From CAYUCJ01 sp049282265 (GTDB taxonomy: Bacteria > Desulfobacterota > DSM-4660 > Desulfatiglandales > Desulfatiglandaceae): a DNA stretch of 21,558 nt. The stretch covers positions 1 through 21,558 of the forward strand of contig JBAPTR010000074.1 of the NCBI GenBank assembly GCA_049282265.1. Reading direction: 5' to 3'. A model generated the notes under the pieces. That model worked only from the letters and a program-made list of their open reading frames with translations, searched no databases and was not told the DNA's origin. Of this stretch, positions 7,734 to 14,753 are shown one piece after another (the stretch's first letter is position 1; each line of letters opens with the position of its first letter). Position numbers and translations under genes: made by a program.

Positions 7734-8924
7734 TCAGCAAATAAACACCTCCAGGGGCAGCCTGCTGATCATGCGATACCCTGTATCCGTCACCACAAAA
7801 ACGCTCTCCACACCCGCGATAAACGCGTCCTCAAACACGATCTTGGGCTCCAGGGCAAAGGTCATTCCGGGCTCCAGGGGATCCATTTTCCCCTTTGCGA
7901 TGATCGGACCCTCTATGAGTTCAAGGCCGATCCCGTGCCCGACAAAGCTCACTTTGTTACCCGGAGGACCGAGATACTGTTCACCATAGCCGAGTATTTC
8001 GGCACTGGCAACAGAATGCTGAAAAAGTTCGTCAACGGTCACGCCCGGGTTCACCTTCGACAAGACCGCATCATGAATGGCTATGGCGGCTTCACAGGCC
8101 TTCATAATCTTTTCCGGCAAGGGGCCTATGGAAAACATCCGCGTCTCATCCATGTGGTAGCCGTTCAGCCCGAATCCGAAATCCACCATGACCGGTTCGT
8201 TGGCCCTGATGATCCTAGGGCCTGCTCCACAGGGAAAGGCAGGCGAAGTCCCCTGTCCGCTCGCCGGAGAATCGAGCAGGCCGACCCTGCCCCCACTTTC
8301 TCCGCTCAGGACGTGCCCGGGATACCCCTCGGTCTGATAGTCCCTGACCCGAACACTCTCCGTTTCCTTTCCCTGGACCCGGGCAAAGCTCTCCAGCATG
8401 GATGCAAATTCCATTTCACTCAGCCCGGCTTTTATGGCTGATCGGCCGTAATCGAAGGTCCTTCGGGTCAGTTCGGCCGTCCTTTCCATCTGTGCCAATT
8501 CCCAGTCCGATTTGATTCGCCTTCCCTTCAGTATGGGAGAGGAACCGTCCACGCATTCCTGATCCGGGAAGAGGCCCCTGTAGAGGTTGAAGTCCGTGAC
8601 GGGCAGGACATCGAACTCAAATCCCAGTACCCGGGGAAGTCCGCCGCAGACGTCACGGATCACGGTGGGGATCTCGTCCAGTGACCCTATTTTGAAAATG
8701 TGGATTGTGTCTGAATGGGCTCGTTTTGACGAACAGGAATTGTTGATGAAGAGGAGGGGTTCCCCTTCCGCCGGCAGGTAGCAGACACCCGGGTGATGCG
8801 CACCGGCAAGATAGAAGAGATCCACCTGCTGGACAATGAACAACGCATCGATACCGGTTTTCTGGAGCTCTTTTCGTAGCCGTTGTCTCCGATTCGTCAG
8901 CTCTGTTTCCGGAACCTTGTGCAA
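7734..8924 (-). CDS. M24 metallopeptidase (Xaa-Pro aminopeptidase / creatinase family)
   Basis: A 396-residue two-domain protein of the 'pita-bread' M24 family. The TTG at 8924 is the best start: GAGGGG lies 6 nt upstream, and the product then begins just before the conserved N-terminal creatinase domain (about 12-135). Upstream in-frame codons would run through a repeat element and into hdrB. The catalytic domain (about 145-390) keeps all five expected metal ligands: D248 in V-D-F-G, D259 in M-D-E-T-R, H330 in G-H-G-I-G, E359 in L-E-P and E373 in V-E-S. Such enzymes cleave Xaa-Pro dipeptides or related amides; creatinase-like members lack metals, so this looks like a true metallo-hydrolase. 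It is the last gene of the Hdr cluster, 64 bp after hdrB. Its job there is unclear: it may simply be a read-through neighbour, or hydrolyse an amide in the pathway. Confidence 0.88.
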   Translation of the reverse strand: MHKVPETELTNRRQRLRKELQKTGIDALFIVQQVDLFYLAGAHHPGVCYLPAEGEPLLFINNSCSSKRAHSDTIHIFKIGSLDEIPTVIRDVCGGLPRVLGFEFDVLPVTDFNLYRGLFPDQECVDGSSPILKGRRIKSDWELAQMERTAELTRRTFDYGRSAIKAGLSEMEFASMLESFARVQGKETESVRVRDYQTEGYPGHVLSGESGGRVGLLDSPASGQGTSPAFPCGAGPRIIRANEPVMVDFGFGLNGYHMDETRMFSIGPLPEKIMKACEAAIAIHDAVLSKVNPGVTVDELFQHSVASAEILGYGEQYLGPPGNKVSFVGHGIGLELIEGPIIAKGKMDPLEPGMTFALEPKIVFEDAFIAGVESVFVVTDTGYRMISRLPLEVFIC

Positions 8925-8928
8925 CTCA

Positions 8929-8973
8929 ATCCCCTCAAAGGTGTTTAGAAAGGGTCTGAAAAAGAGTGTCAGG
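8929..8973. repeat. 45-bp partial copy of the 10412-10590 repeat element
   Basis: This stretch matches 10546-10590 at 44 of 45 positions, in the same orientation. Only the right end of the larger element is present. It fills most of the 64-bp gap between hdrB and the M24 gene and contains the GAGGGG used as ribosome-binding site for the latter. Confidence 0.85.
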
Positions 8974-8988
8974 TCCTCCTCTCCATTT

Positions 8989-9864
8989 TCAAGCCAATAT
9001 CTCTTCCGTGAGTTCCTTGGTCTTGACCACATTCATATTCAAACCAAGGGCCTTCCGGTCAATCCCCATGGCCAGCCCGAGGATCTGCGGCAGGAAAAGG
9101 ACGGGAATCCGGTATTCCACGTCAAATGTCGACTCGATGCTCTTCTGGTTGCTGTCATACATGACGCTGCAAAAAGGGCAGACGAGGGCCATGGCCTTGG
9201 CGCCAGAGACCTTGATGTGATCCAGCTTCTGCTTGGCCATCGCGAGGGCCGTGTTCTCGTCCGCAACCATGACCGGTCCTCCGCAGCAATTTCGTTCCAT
9301 TCCGTAGGGGACGGGCTCAGCTCCAACCGCTCGGATGAGACGGTCCAGGGATTCGGGATGGTCGGGGTTTTCCCCGTCAGGATAGATCTCAGTGGGCTTG
9401 AGATAGTGGCACCCGTAGTGGATGGCCACCTTCAGGCCTCCCAGGTCCTTGGTCACGGCCTCCTTGATCCTGTCGAGACCCACATCATCCAGGAGGATCC
9501 TGGCAAAATGCTTGACCTTCGTGGTCCCCGCATATTTGCGACCGATCTTTGAAAGGCCGGCGTTGGTCTCTTCAAGGGCTTTTGAGTCGTGCTCGAGCCG
9601 GTGGGCCTCTTCGGCGAGCATGGAGTTGCAGGAACTGCACAGCGTCACAATGGTCAATCCCTGTTCTTCGGCAAGGGCCAGATTCCGGGCGGCCAGCAGA
9701 CGCGCCGAGTCAAGGTTGGACGATTTCATGGGAAAGCCGCAGCAGGAAAAATCGGGGATATCGACGAATTCGAGTCCCAGTCGTCCGGCCACCCCCCGTG
9801 ACGACATCTCATAGTTGCGCGCCCTGGCCGGTATGGTACAGCCGAGGAAAATCGCGTATTTCAT
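8989..9864 (-). CDS. hdrB: Heterodisulfide reductase subunit B-like protein
   Basis: A 291-residue HdrB-like protein with two CCG domains, the family's hallmark. Domain 1 has C9, C41-C42, C76 and C79; domain 2 has C152, C193-C194, C229 and C232. All ten cysteines are present and in HdrB, where the structure is known, such clusters bind two noncubane [4Fe-4S] centres at which a disulfide or similar substrate is reduced. The start overlaps the stop of hdrC (ATGA), so the two are translationally coupled, as is usual for HdrC-HdrB pairs that form one complex. Here the pair follows HdrA and HdrA-MvhD genes. Outside methanogens these proteins serve many electron-transfer complexes, and the real electron acceptor or donor is unknown. 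It is cytoplasmic and has no membrane segment. Confidence 0.94.
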   Translation of the reverse strand: MKYAIFLGCTIPARARNYEMSSRGVAGRLGLEFVDIPDFSCCGFPMKSSNLDSARLLAARNLALAEEQGLTIVTLCSSCNSMLAEEAHRLEHDSKALEETNAGLSKIGRKYAGTTKVKHFARILLDDVGLDRIKEAVTKDLGGLKVAIHYGCHYLKPTEIYPDGENPDHPESLDRLIRAVGAEPVPYGMERNCCGGPVMVADENTALAMAKQKLDHIKVSGAKAMALVCPFCSVMYDSNQKSIESTFDVEYRIPVLFLPQILGLAMGIDRKALGLNMNVVKTKELTEEILA

Positions 9865-10337
9865 TTTCGGTCCTCCAGCAGCTTTACCGCCTCACCTATG
9901 GTGGACAGCAGTAAGGGCAGGTTGGCCTTTTCCCGCTTCTTTTGATCGAACTCGTCCAGTGCGTAAAGCCTTCCTTCCGAACAGATGAGCCTGTCCTGCA
10001 GGCCGACGCCTTGGGGCGAATGGCCTTCTTTGAATGCCATGTTTCTCACAGCCGTGATCAAGTCTGTAATCCTGATACCCTGGGGGCAGACCTCCTGGCA
10101 GGTGTAGCAGCTGGAGCAGAGCCAGATTTCATCGCTTTCAAGCACCTCCTCGATCATGCCCAGCAGGATCATATGGATGATTTTCCTGGGACTGAAGCGG
10201 CTGTCGACCCGCCTCACGGGGCAACTGGAGGCGCAATGCCCGCACTCAAAACAGGCATAGATGCGGTCGCCACCCAGTTCTTCCACGACCTGGCTCACAA
10301 AATCCCTCGTAGCAACCTCAAAATCCGTATCAGGCAT
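9861..10337 (-). CDS. hdrC: Heterodisulfide reductase subunit C-like ferredoxin protein
   Basis: A 158-residue HdrC-like protein with two [4Fe-4S] motifs in the middle of helical sequence: C29-x2-C32-x2-C35-x3-C39-P and C74-x2-C77-x2-C80-x3-C84-P. HdrC relays electrons between HdrA and HdrB. The start ATG at 10337 has GAGGAAG 4 nt upstream. There is no membrane part, unlike QmoC or HdrE-fused forms, so the complex should be soluble. The stop overlaps the hdrB start by 4 bp. The 316-bp gap before it is filled mainly by a MITE-like element, so hdrC and hdrB depend on transcription reading through that element from the HdrA genes, or on a promoter inside it. Confidence 0.94.
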   Translation of the reverse strand: MPDTDFEVATRDFVSQVVEELGGDRIYACFECGHCASSCPVRRVDSRFSPRKIIHMILLGMIEEVLESDEIWLCSSCYTCQEVCPQGIRITDLITAVRNMAFKEGHSPQGVGLQDRLICSEGRLYALDEFDQKKREKANLPLLLSTIGEAVKLLEDRK

Positions 10338-10411
10338 TGGTCTTCCTCTTCAAACAGAAATATTGCAGCCTCTCAGCTAGTCGGGCTGTTCACCTGCTCT
10401 TCACGCGAGAG

Positions 10412-10590
10412 CCTGAGGGTCTTTTTCAGACGCTTTCTCATAGTGCACTTGGCACCGGGCTTCCACATGGACGGCTATTTGGGGTTTACGCCTCCCAAAC
10501 CCTACGCGCTTCTCATCCGCAATGTTAAACCCCAAATCGACGTCCATCCCCTCAAAAGTGTTTAGAAAGGGTCTGAAAAAGAGTGTCAGG
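10412..10590. mobile_element. MITE-like element with terminal and nested inverted repeats
   Basis: A 179-bp non-coding element between the HdrA-MvhD and hdrC genes. Its ends are imperfect 27-bp inverted repeats (10412-10438 and 10564-10590), built of CCTGA, TCTTTTTCAGAC and CTTTCT blocks, 23 of 27 identical. A second, inner inverted repeat (10467-10488 and 10526-10547) contains the perfect 12-mer ATTTGGGGTTTA / TAAACCCCAAAT flanked by ATGGACG / CGTCCAT, 19 of 22 overall. The RNA would fold into a long interrupted hairpin. It carries no gene and no evident target-site duplication. A 45-bp fragment of it recurs at 8929-8973, which shows it is a dispersed repeat. The gap as a whole (10338-10653) holds nothing else I can identify. 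Confidence 0.75.
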
Positions 10591-10653
10591 TTCCGCTCCC
10601 ATCGTTTCTCATAGGCTGCCGTATGCCGCACAAATCAGCTTCCTACAAAGCCA

Positions 10654-12822
10654 TCAATTCTGTCTCAGACCAAGGGCCTTGCTCATCTCCCGCATGGTAC
10701 CGGCAAACTTGGGCCCGTCCGCGGCCGAACACCAGATGTTCCACAGCCGCTCCGGATCATAGCCCTTTTTGGCCAGTTTCCGCTTGGTGCGTTTTATCCT
10801 GGTCTCCGCCGCATAGTTTCCTGAGATGTAGTGGCATGTGGGGAACTCGCATCCCGCCACCAGGACGCCCGCCGCACCCAGCTCAAAGGGACGTTCAATC
10901 ATGTTGATGGAGACCCGTGCCGAACACATGACCCTGATGAGCCTCGCGTGGGTCGGGTACTGGAGGCGGCTCACACCCGCCATGTCCACACCTCCAAGGG
11001 CACACCAGTGGCAGACATACCCTACTATCTTCTCTTCCGGGTGCTCTTCGAGAGCTGCCTCCACCTGGGCGATAATCTGCTCCTCGGAATAGTGAACGAT
11101 GGATATGCACTCCTTTGGACAGTCCGCAGCACAGAGGCCGCACCCTTTGCACAGGGCCTTGATCACGTGGGGCAGTTTCTCCTCGTCCAGCTTTATGGCG
11201 CTGTAGGGACATCTCTTGAAGCAGAGGCCGCAGCTGTTACACTCTGAAAGATCGATATCCGCAACGATTCCCTCGGCCTCGATGTATCCCCTCTTCATGG
11301 GAATGGAGGCCCTCATGGCGGCACCGATGGCCTCGTCAAGGGTGTCCTTGAGGTCTTTCGGAGATCTTGCGCAACCGCAGAGATGGAGGCCGTCACTGGC
11401 AAAATCCAGCGGACCCAATTTCACATGGGCCTCCTGGAAAAACCCGTCCGGGTTGGCAGAGACCTTGAGCTGCCCCTTGATGTCCTCGACGGTTTCGCTC
11501 CCCTTCATGGCCGTCGTAAGCACCACCAGGTCGGATGCGATATCCAGTTCCCGCTCGATGAGTTCGTCGTAGACCCTGACCCTCAAACGCCCGTTTTCTT
11601 TTTCAACCTCCGGGTATCGGTCCTCCCTGAACCGGATGAAGCGGACGCCCAATTTCCGTGCCCGGCTCACATCCAACCCCTCCCGCCTGACCACACTGAG
11701 GTCCCGGTAAAGGATGTGGACATTGAGGTCCTTGTCGATTTCTTTAAGCGCCAGGGCATTTTTGATGGAAACCGGACAGCCGATGTTGCAACACCCCCGG
11801 GTCTCATTCCTGGAGTTGACGCAGTTGATTATAACCACATTTTGAATTGGGAAGTCGGAATGTTCACTCGCCGGCAGTCTGGCGGGGGGAATGCGGAATG
11901 GTGAATCTGACACCTCGCCATCTTCCTTATCATTCCCACTTCCGCCCTCCCCCTTCCGCCTTCCTTTGAGAATTCCTTCCAGCTCGAGTTGTGTCACCAC
12001 CCTGGGATCACTGCCGTAGAGGAACCGGTCGACGGGCGGGATTTCTTCCATTCCCGTGGCCACGATGACTGTTGAAGTCTCGAATGTTTGAGGGGTCCCG
12101 CCCGCATTCAGGGTGATTCGGTAATTGCCGATGTAGCCTTCAACGGATTCCAGGACGGCACCCGTGTACACGGTGATGTTGGGATCGGCCTCCACCTTTT
12201 CCCTGGTGGCCTTGACCAGTTCCTCCGCAGGAATGCGTTTGTGGTTGTGTGACACGCTCGCCAGACCGTTCAAGAGGCCGCCAAGCTGGTCTTTCCTTTC
12301 CACGAGAATCGCCTTGAACCCCTGGCAGGCAACATTGAGGGCCGCGTGCATTCCGGCCATGCCGCCCCCGATAATCAGACATTCCCTCTTGACGGGGAGC
12401 CTGATCTCTTCCCCCTCTTCCAGAAGCGCGGCCTTTGCCACGCCCATCTTTATCAACTCTTTTGCTTTTTGGGTGGCGGCCTCCGGTTCATTCATGTGTA
12501 CCCAGGACGACTGTTCCCTGATACTGACAAACTCGAGCAAATAGGGATTCAGGCCGGCCTCCTTCACGGCCCTTTTGAACAGGGGCTCGTGGGTCCTGGG
12601 GGTACAGGAAGCGATGACGACCCTGTTGAGGCCCTCCTCCCTGATGAATCCTTTCATCCGTTCCAGGTAGTCAGAGGAGCAGGACCATCTGCCTTCGTCG
12701 GCAAATACGACATGGTCAAGATCCTTGGAATACGTAACCACATCGGGGACATCCACGACCCCCGCGATGTTGGAACCGCAGTCACAGACAAATACGCCTA
12801 TCCGGATATCATCTTTATTCAT
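10654..12822 (-). CDS. hdrA: HdrA-MvhD fusion flavoprotein (QmoB-like)
   Basis: A 722-residue iron-sulfur flavoprotein. Residues 1-140 are the HdrA N-terminal domain (V-C-D-C-G, then S-C-S and S-C-T-P-R). An FAD-binding Rossmann motif G-G-G-M-A-G-M lies at 152-158. A Cys-rich stretch N-C-V-N-S-R-N-E-T-R-G-C-C (333-345) follows, then two ferredoxin clusters (C528 to C538 and C558 to C568). The C-terminus (about 600-720) is an MvhD-like [2Fe-2S] domain with C604, C607, C633, C658 and C663 in C-x4-C-H. The same HdrA plus MvhD fusion occurs in QmoB. HdrA is the flavin site for electron bifurcation and MvhD passes electrons from a dehydrogenase. Residues about 287-327 are an extra, low-complexity loop encoded by a repeat. 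The gene overlaps the upstream hdrA by 8 bp (ATGAATAA), so they are coupled. No hydrogenase or FlxABCD genes adjoin it. Confidence 0.93.
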   Translation of the reverse strand: MNKDDIRIGVFVCDCGSNIAGVVDVPDVVTYSKDLDHVVFADEGRWSCSSDYLERMKGFIREEGLNRVVIASCTPRTHEPLFKRAVKEAGLNPYLLEFVSIREQSSWVHMNEPEAATQKAKELIKMGVAKAALLEEGEEIRLPVKRECLIIGGGMAGMHAALNVACQGFKAILVERKDQLGGLLNGLASVSHNHKRIPAEELVKATREKVEADPNITVYTGAVLESVEGYIGNYRITLNAGGTPQTFETSTVIVATGMEEIPPVDRFLYGSDPRVVTQLELEGILKGRRKGEGGSGNDKEDGEVSDSPFRIPPARLPASEHSDFPIQNVVIINCVNSRNETRGCCNIGCPVSIKNALALKEIDKDLNVHILYRDLSVVRREGLDVSRARKLGVRFIRFREDRYPEVEKENGRLRVRVYDELIERELDIASDLVVLTTAMKGSETVEDIKGQLKVSANPDGFFQEAHVKLGPLDFASDGLHLCGCARSPKDLKDTLDEAIGAAMRASIPMKRGYIEAEGIVADIDLSECNSCGLCFKRCPYSAIKLDEEKLPHVIKALCKGCGLCAADCPKECISIVHYSEEQIIAQVEAALEEHPEEKIVGYVCHWCALGGVDMAGVSRLQYPTHARLIRVMCSARVSINMIERPFELGAAGVLVAGCEFPTCHYISGNYAAETRIKRTKRKLAKKGYDPERLWNIWCSAADGPKFAGTMREMSKALGLRQN
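11842..11964. repeat. Repeat-derived insertion within the HdrA-MvhD gene
   Basis: About 120 bp that encode residues 287-327. The minus strand carries GGCGGAAGTGGGAA, an exact match to two sites around 14677-14746, plus related GGAATGCGGAATGG and GGGAAGTCGGAATG units in inverted arrangement. Typical HdrA proteins have only a short linker between the L-E-G helix and the strand before N-C-V-x-S-R-N-E, so this looks like an in-frame insertion of exactly whole codons in a surface loop. Confidence 0.7.
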
Positions 12823-14188
12823 GGACGCTGCTCACCTTCTCGATCCTCAACACCGCCTTCATGCTTGCCGCACACGCCTGCACAACGGATTCCGAGATGT
12901 CGATAGGTCCCAGGGCGCCGCCGCAGACGAAGACGCCGTCCACCTGTGTTTCAAGGGGTGCCAGGAACCCATCCTTTTCCTTGAAAAATCCCAGAGGGTC
13001 CCTCTCGATCTTGAGGGCCTTGGCCAGTCGCTCGTTACGTTCACCCGGCACAAGTCCCGCTGAGAGAACCAGGAGATCCACTTCTTCTTCCAGGAACTTT
13101 CCTGTCTCGCGATCCTCATAGGAAACGATGAGGTTCTTCGTGTCGGCGTCTTCCCCAACCGCATAGGGCTTGGCCCTCACGTAACGAACCCCCAGCTCCC
13201 TGGCCTTCTGATAGAACTCCCAGAAATTCTTTCCGTAGGCCGTGAGGTCCATGTTGAACACCACGGTTTCTACGGTTGAATCGTGCTCTTTGGTGATAAT
13301 GGTCTGTTTGTTGGCCACCATGCAGCAGACCTTTGAACAGTAAGGCAAATGACCTTCGGCCAGCCCGCGGTTTGCGCACTGTATCCAGGCGATCTTCATG
13401 GGGTGCCCGCCGTCCGAAGGCCTGACGATGTTTCCATCGGTCGGTCCCCCGGCATTCATGAGCCTCTCGAATTGCATGTTGGTGATCACGTTCTCGTATT
13501 CCTGGTAGCCGAAGAGGCCCGTCTCCGGTTCGCTTGGCGTCAGGCCCGAGGCGACGATGATGCTTTTGACCTCGATGTTCACATTTTGGTTGCCCTGCCA
13601 CAGCACAATGGCGTTCTTCCCTTCCTTTTCGCACGCCTTCACGCAAAGGGCTATGGGGCACTCCCTACACTGGCTGCAATCCACCACGCAGCCTCCGATA
13701 CATGCCCCATCTTCACGGAGATTACCATAGCGGCAGTCCGGGTCCACGACGACCACATTGGGGACCGCCTGGGGGAAAGGGAGACCAATCAGCTTTCGCT
13801 TCCCGCCCACTTTGCCGTCCAGTTCATCGGGGATGCTCACCGGGCAGGCCTCCACGCAGGCGCCGCATCCGGTGCACTTCTCTTCATCCACATACCTGGC
13901 CTTTCGGACCAGCCTCACCTTGAAGCCGTCCGCGCCCTTCTTGACCTTGCGCACTTCCGTATTGCTGAGGATCTCGATGTTGGGATGGTTGTCCACCTCG
14001 TACATCTTGGGGGCTTCTATGCAGATGGAGCAGTCGTTGGTGGGGAAGGTTTTGTCGAGCCTGGCCATGATCCCGCCGATACTTGGAGTGTCATCCACCA
14101 GGTAGACCTTGGTGCCGTATTCAGCGGCGTTCAAGGCGGCGTTGATGCCTGCGATCCCCGCACCGATAATCAATATGGCATCTTCCAT
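12815..14188 (-). CDS. hdrA: HdrA-like iron-sulfur flavoprotein
   Basis: A 457-residue HdrA core. It starts directly at the FAD fold (I-G-A-G-I-A-G, residues 8-14) without the N-terminal domain of the next gene's product. It has the HdrA-type N-D-C-S-I-C-I-E-A-P-K signature (C53, C56) rather than the C-P-P-x-C-G pattern of QmoA. A ferredoxin-type insert (C105, C108, C111, C115, and a second group C163, C167, C171, C174, C177, C182, C186) follows. The second FAD half ends with V-F-V-C-G-G-A near the C-terminus. The ATG at 14188 has AAGGTG a few nt upstream. With the following fusion protein it gives two HdrA flavin modules in one operon, as in the Qmo pair. It probably channels electrons between ferredoxin, the MvhD domain and HdrCB. 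The gene is preceded by a MITE-like element, not by a recognisable promoter. Confidence 0.92.
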   Translation of the reverse strand: MEDAILIIGAGIAGINAALNAAEYGTKVYLVDDTPSIGGIMARLDKTFPTNDCSICIEAPKMYEVDNHPNIEILSNTEVRKVKKGADGFKVRLVRKARYVDEEKCTGCGACVEACPVSIPDELDGKVGGKRKLIGLPFPQAVPNVVVVDPDCRYGNLREDGACIGGCVVDCSQCRECPIALCVKACEKEGKNAIVLWQGNQNVNIEVKSIIVASGLTPSEPETGLFGYQEYENVITNMQFERLMNAGGPTDGNIVRPSDGGHPMKIAWIQCANRGLAEGHLPYCSKVCCMVANKQTIITKEHDSTVETVVFNMDLTAYGKNFWEFYQKARELGVRYVRAKPYAVGEDADTKNLIVSYEDRETGKFLEEEVDLLVLSAGLVPGERNERLAKALKIERDPLGFFKEKDGFLAPLETQVDGVFVCGGALGPIDISESVVQACAASMKAVLRIEKVSSVHE

Positions 14189-14336
14189 AAGATCACCTTA
14201 TTCTACCTACGTCCCAAATTGTCGGACTGCGCGTTTGACTGCTTGCGATCAGCTTCTCGCGGCAGCACTTATGCTTTTTGGCTCTTACAACTCACTCATA
14301 CAGGATGAGCCGTAGGGAATTAAATTTTCAAATGAG

Positions 14337-14472
14337 CCGGTTTCAAAATGTTCAATTTTGTTCGAGGTCAAGGAAGGCGAAAATTTTAACCACAGGAATA
14401 TATGAAATATTTCGAGGATTAAAATTTGAACCTGACGCAGCGATCGGGCAAAAGGGGACATTTTGAAACCGG
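14337..14472. mobile_element. MITE-like element with perfect 15-bp terminal inverted repeats
   Basis: A 136-bp AT-rich non-coding element bounded by CCGGTTTCAAAATGT (14337-14351) and its exact reverse complement (14458-14472). Its interior has a second inverted pair, AAATTTTAACC and GGATTAAAATTT. It ends one nucleotide beyond the stop codon of the upstream ferredoxin gene, so it sits in the ferredoxin-to-hdrA gap. I see no target-site duplication and no transposase. The remaining gap, 14189-14336, shows nothing I can name. Confidence 0.75.
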
Positions 14473-14473
14473 A

Positions 14474-14683
14474 TCATATTTCGGTTATGACTATGGCCTC
14501 TGACTTACACAGGGCCACACAGGTCCCGCATCCCATGCAGTTCTGCGGGCGCGCGGGATAGGCCTTGTTTGTCATGTCGAAGACATCCACCGGGCACATC
14601 TTCACGCACTCCTCACACCCGTCGCATCTGTCCGGGTCGATGTGCACCAGGTAGACTTCAAATGTCTTGTATTTCTTTCCCAC
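14474..14683 (-). CDS. 2[4Fe-4S] ferredoxin, NapF/clostridial type
   Basis: A 69-residue ferredoxin with two cluster motifs: C-D-G-C-E-E-C-V-K-M-C-P and C-M-G-C-G-T-C-V-A-L-C. Both clusters look complete, so a low-potential carrier is expected. The GTG at 14683 is preferred: GGAAGG lies 5 nt upstream and the protein then begins M-G-K-K-Y-K-T-F-E-V. A longer start at GTG 14716 is open but would add residues coded by a repeat and has no proper ribosome-binding site. It lies 70 bp after the VOC gene and ends beside a MITE-like element that precedes hdrA. It probably exchanges electrons with the Hdr proteins or the OYE enzyme, inferred from position only. Confidence 0.87.
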   Translation of the reverse strand: MGKKYKTFEVYLVHIDPDRCDGCEECVKMCPVDVFDMTNKAYPARPQNCMGCGTCVALCKSEAIVITEI

Positions 14684-14746
14684 TTCCGCCTTCCACGCTT
14701 CGCCCAGTGTCCTCACCTTTCCACATTCCGCCTTCCCACTTCCGCC
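14677..14746. repeat. GGCGGAAGTGGGAA repeat unit at the VOC-ferredoxin junction
   Basis: Two exact copies of the 14-mer TTCCCACTTCCGCC (plus strand) lie at 14677-14690 and 14733-14746, with related CATTCCGCC and TTCCACGC units between. A third exact copy is at 11933-11946 inside the HdrA-MvhD gene. The repeat fills almost all of the gap between the VOC stop and the ferredoxin, and the ferredoxin GTG start lies within the first copy. Confidence 0.75.
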
Positions 14747-14753
14747 TTCTTTC

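Noticed and set aside
7734..9032. The longer M24 frame from 9032
   Set aside because: It would begin inside hdrB, run through a dispersed repeat and has no ribosome-binding site; TTG 8924 has a good one.
8929..10590. A CRISPR array or tandem repeat formed by the 45-bp direct repeats
   Set aside because: Only two copies exist, 1.6 kb apart with genes between, and one is a fragment of a larger inverted-repeat element.
10401..10631. A 76-codon minus-strand frame before hdrC
   Set aside because: It is the translation of the MITE-like element; the same residues appear upstream of the M24 start because the DNA repeat is shared, not because of a protein motif.
13349..14308. A 319-codon plus-strand open frame across hdrA
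   Set aside because: Antisense shadow of hdrA; composition is His/Asp-rich with no family pattern and it ends in non-coding DNA.
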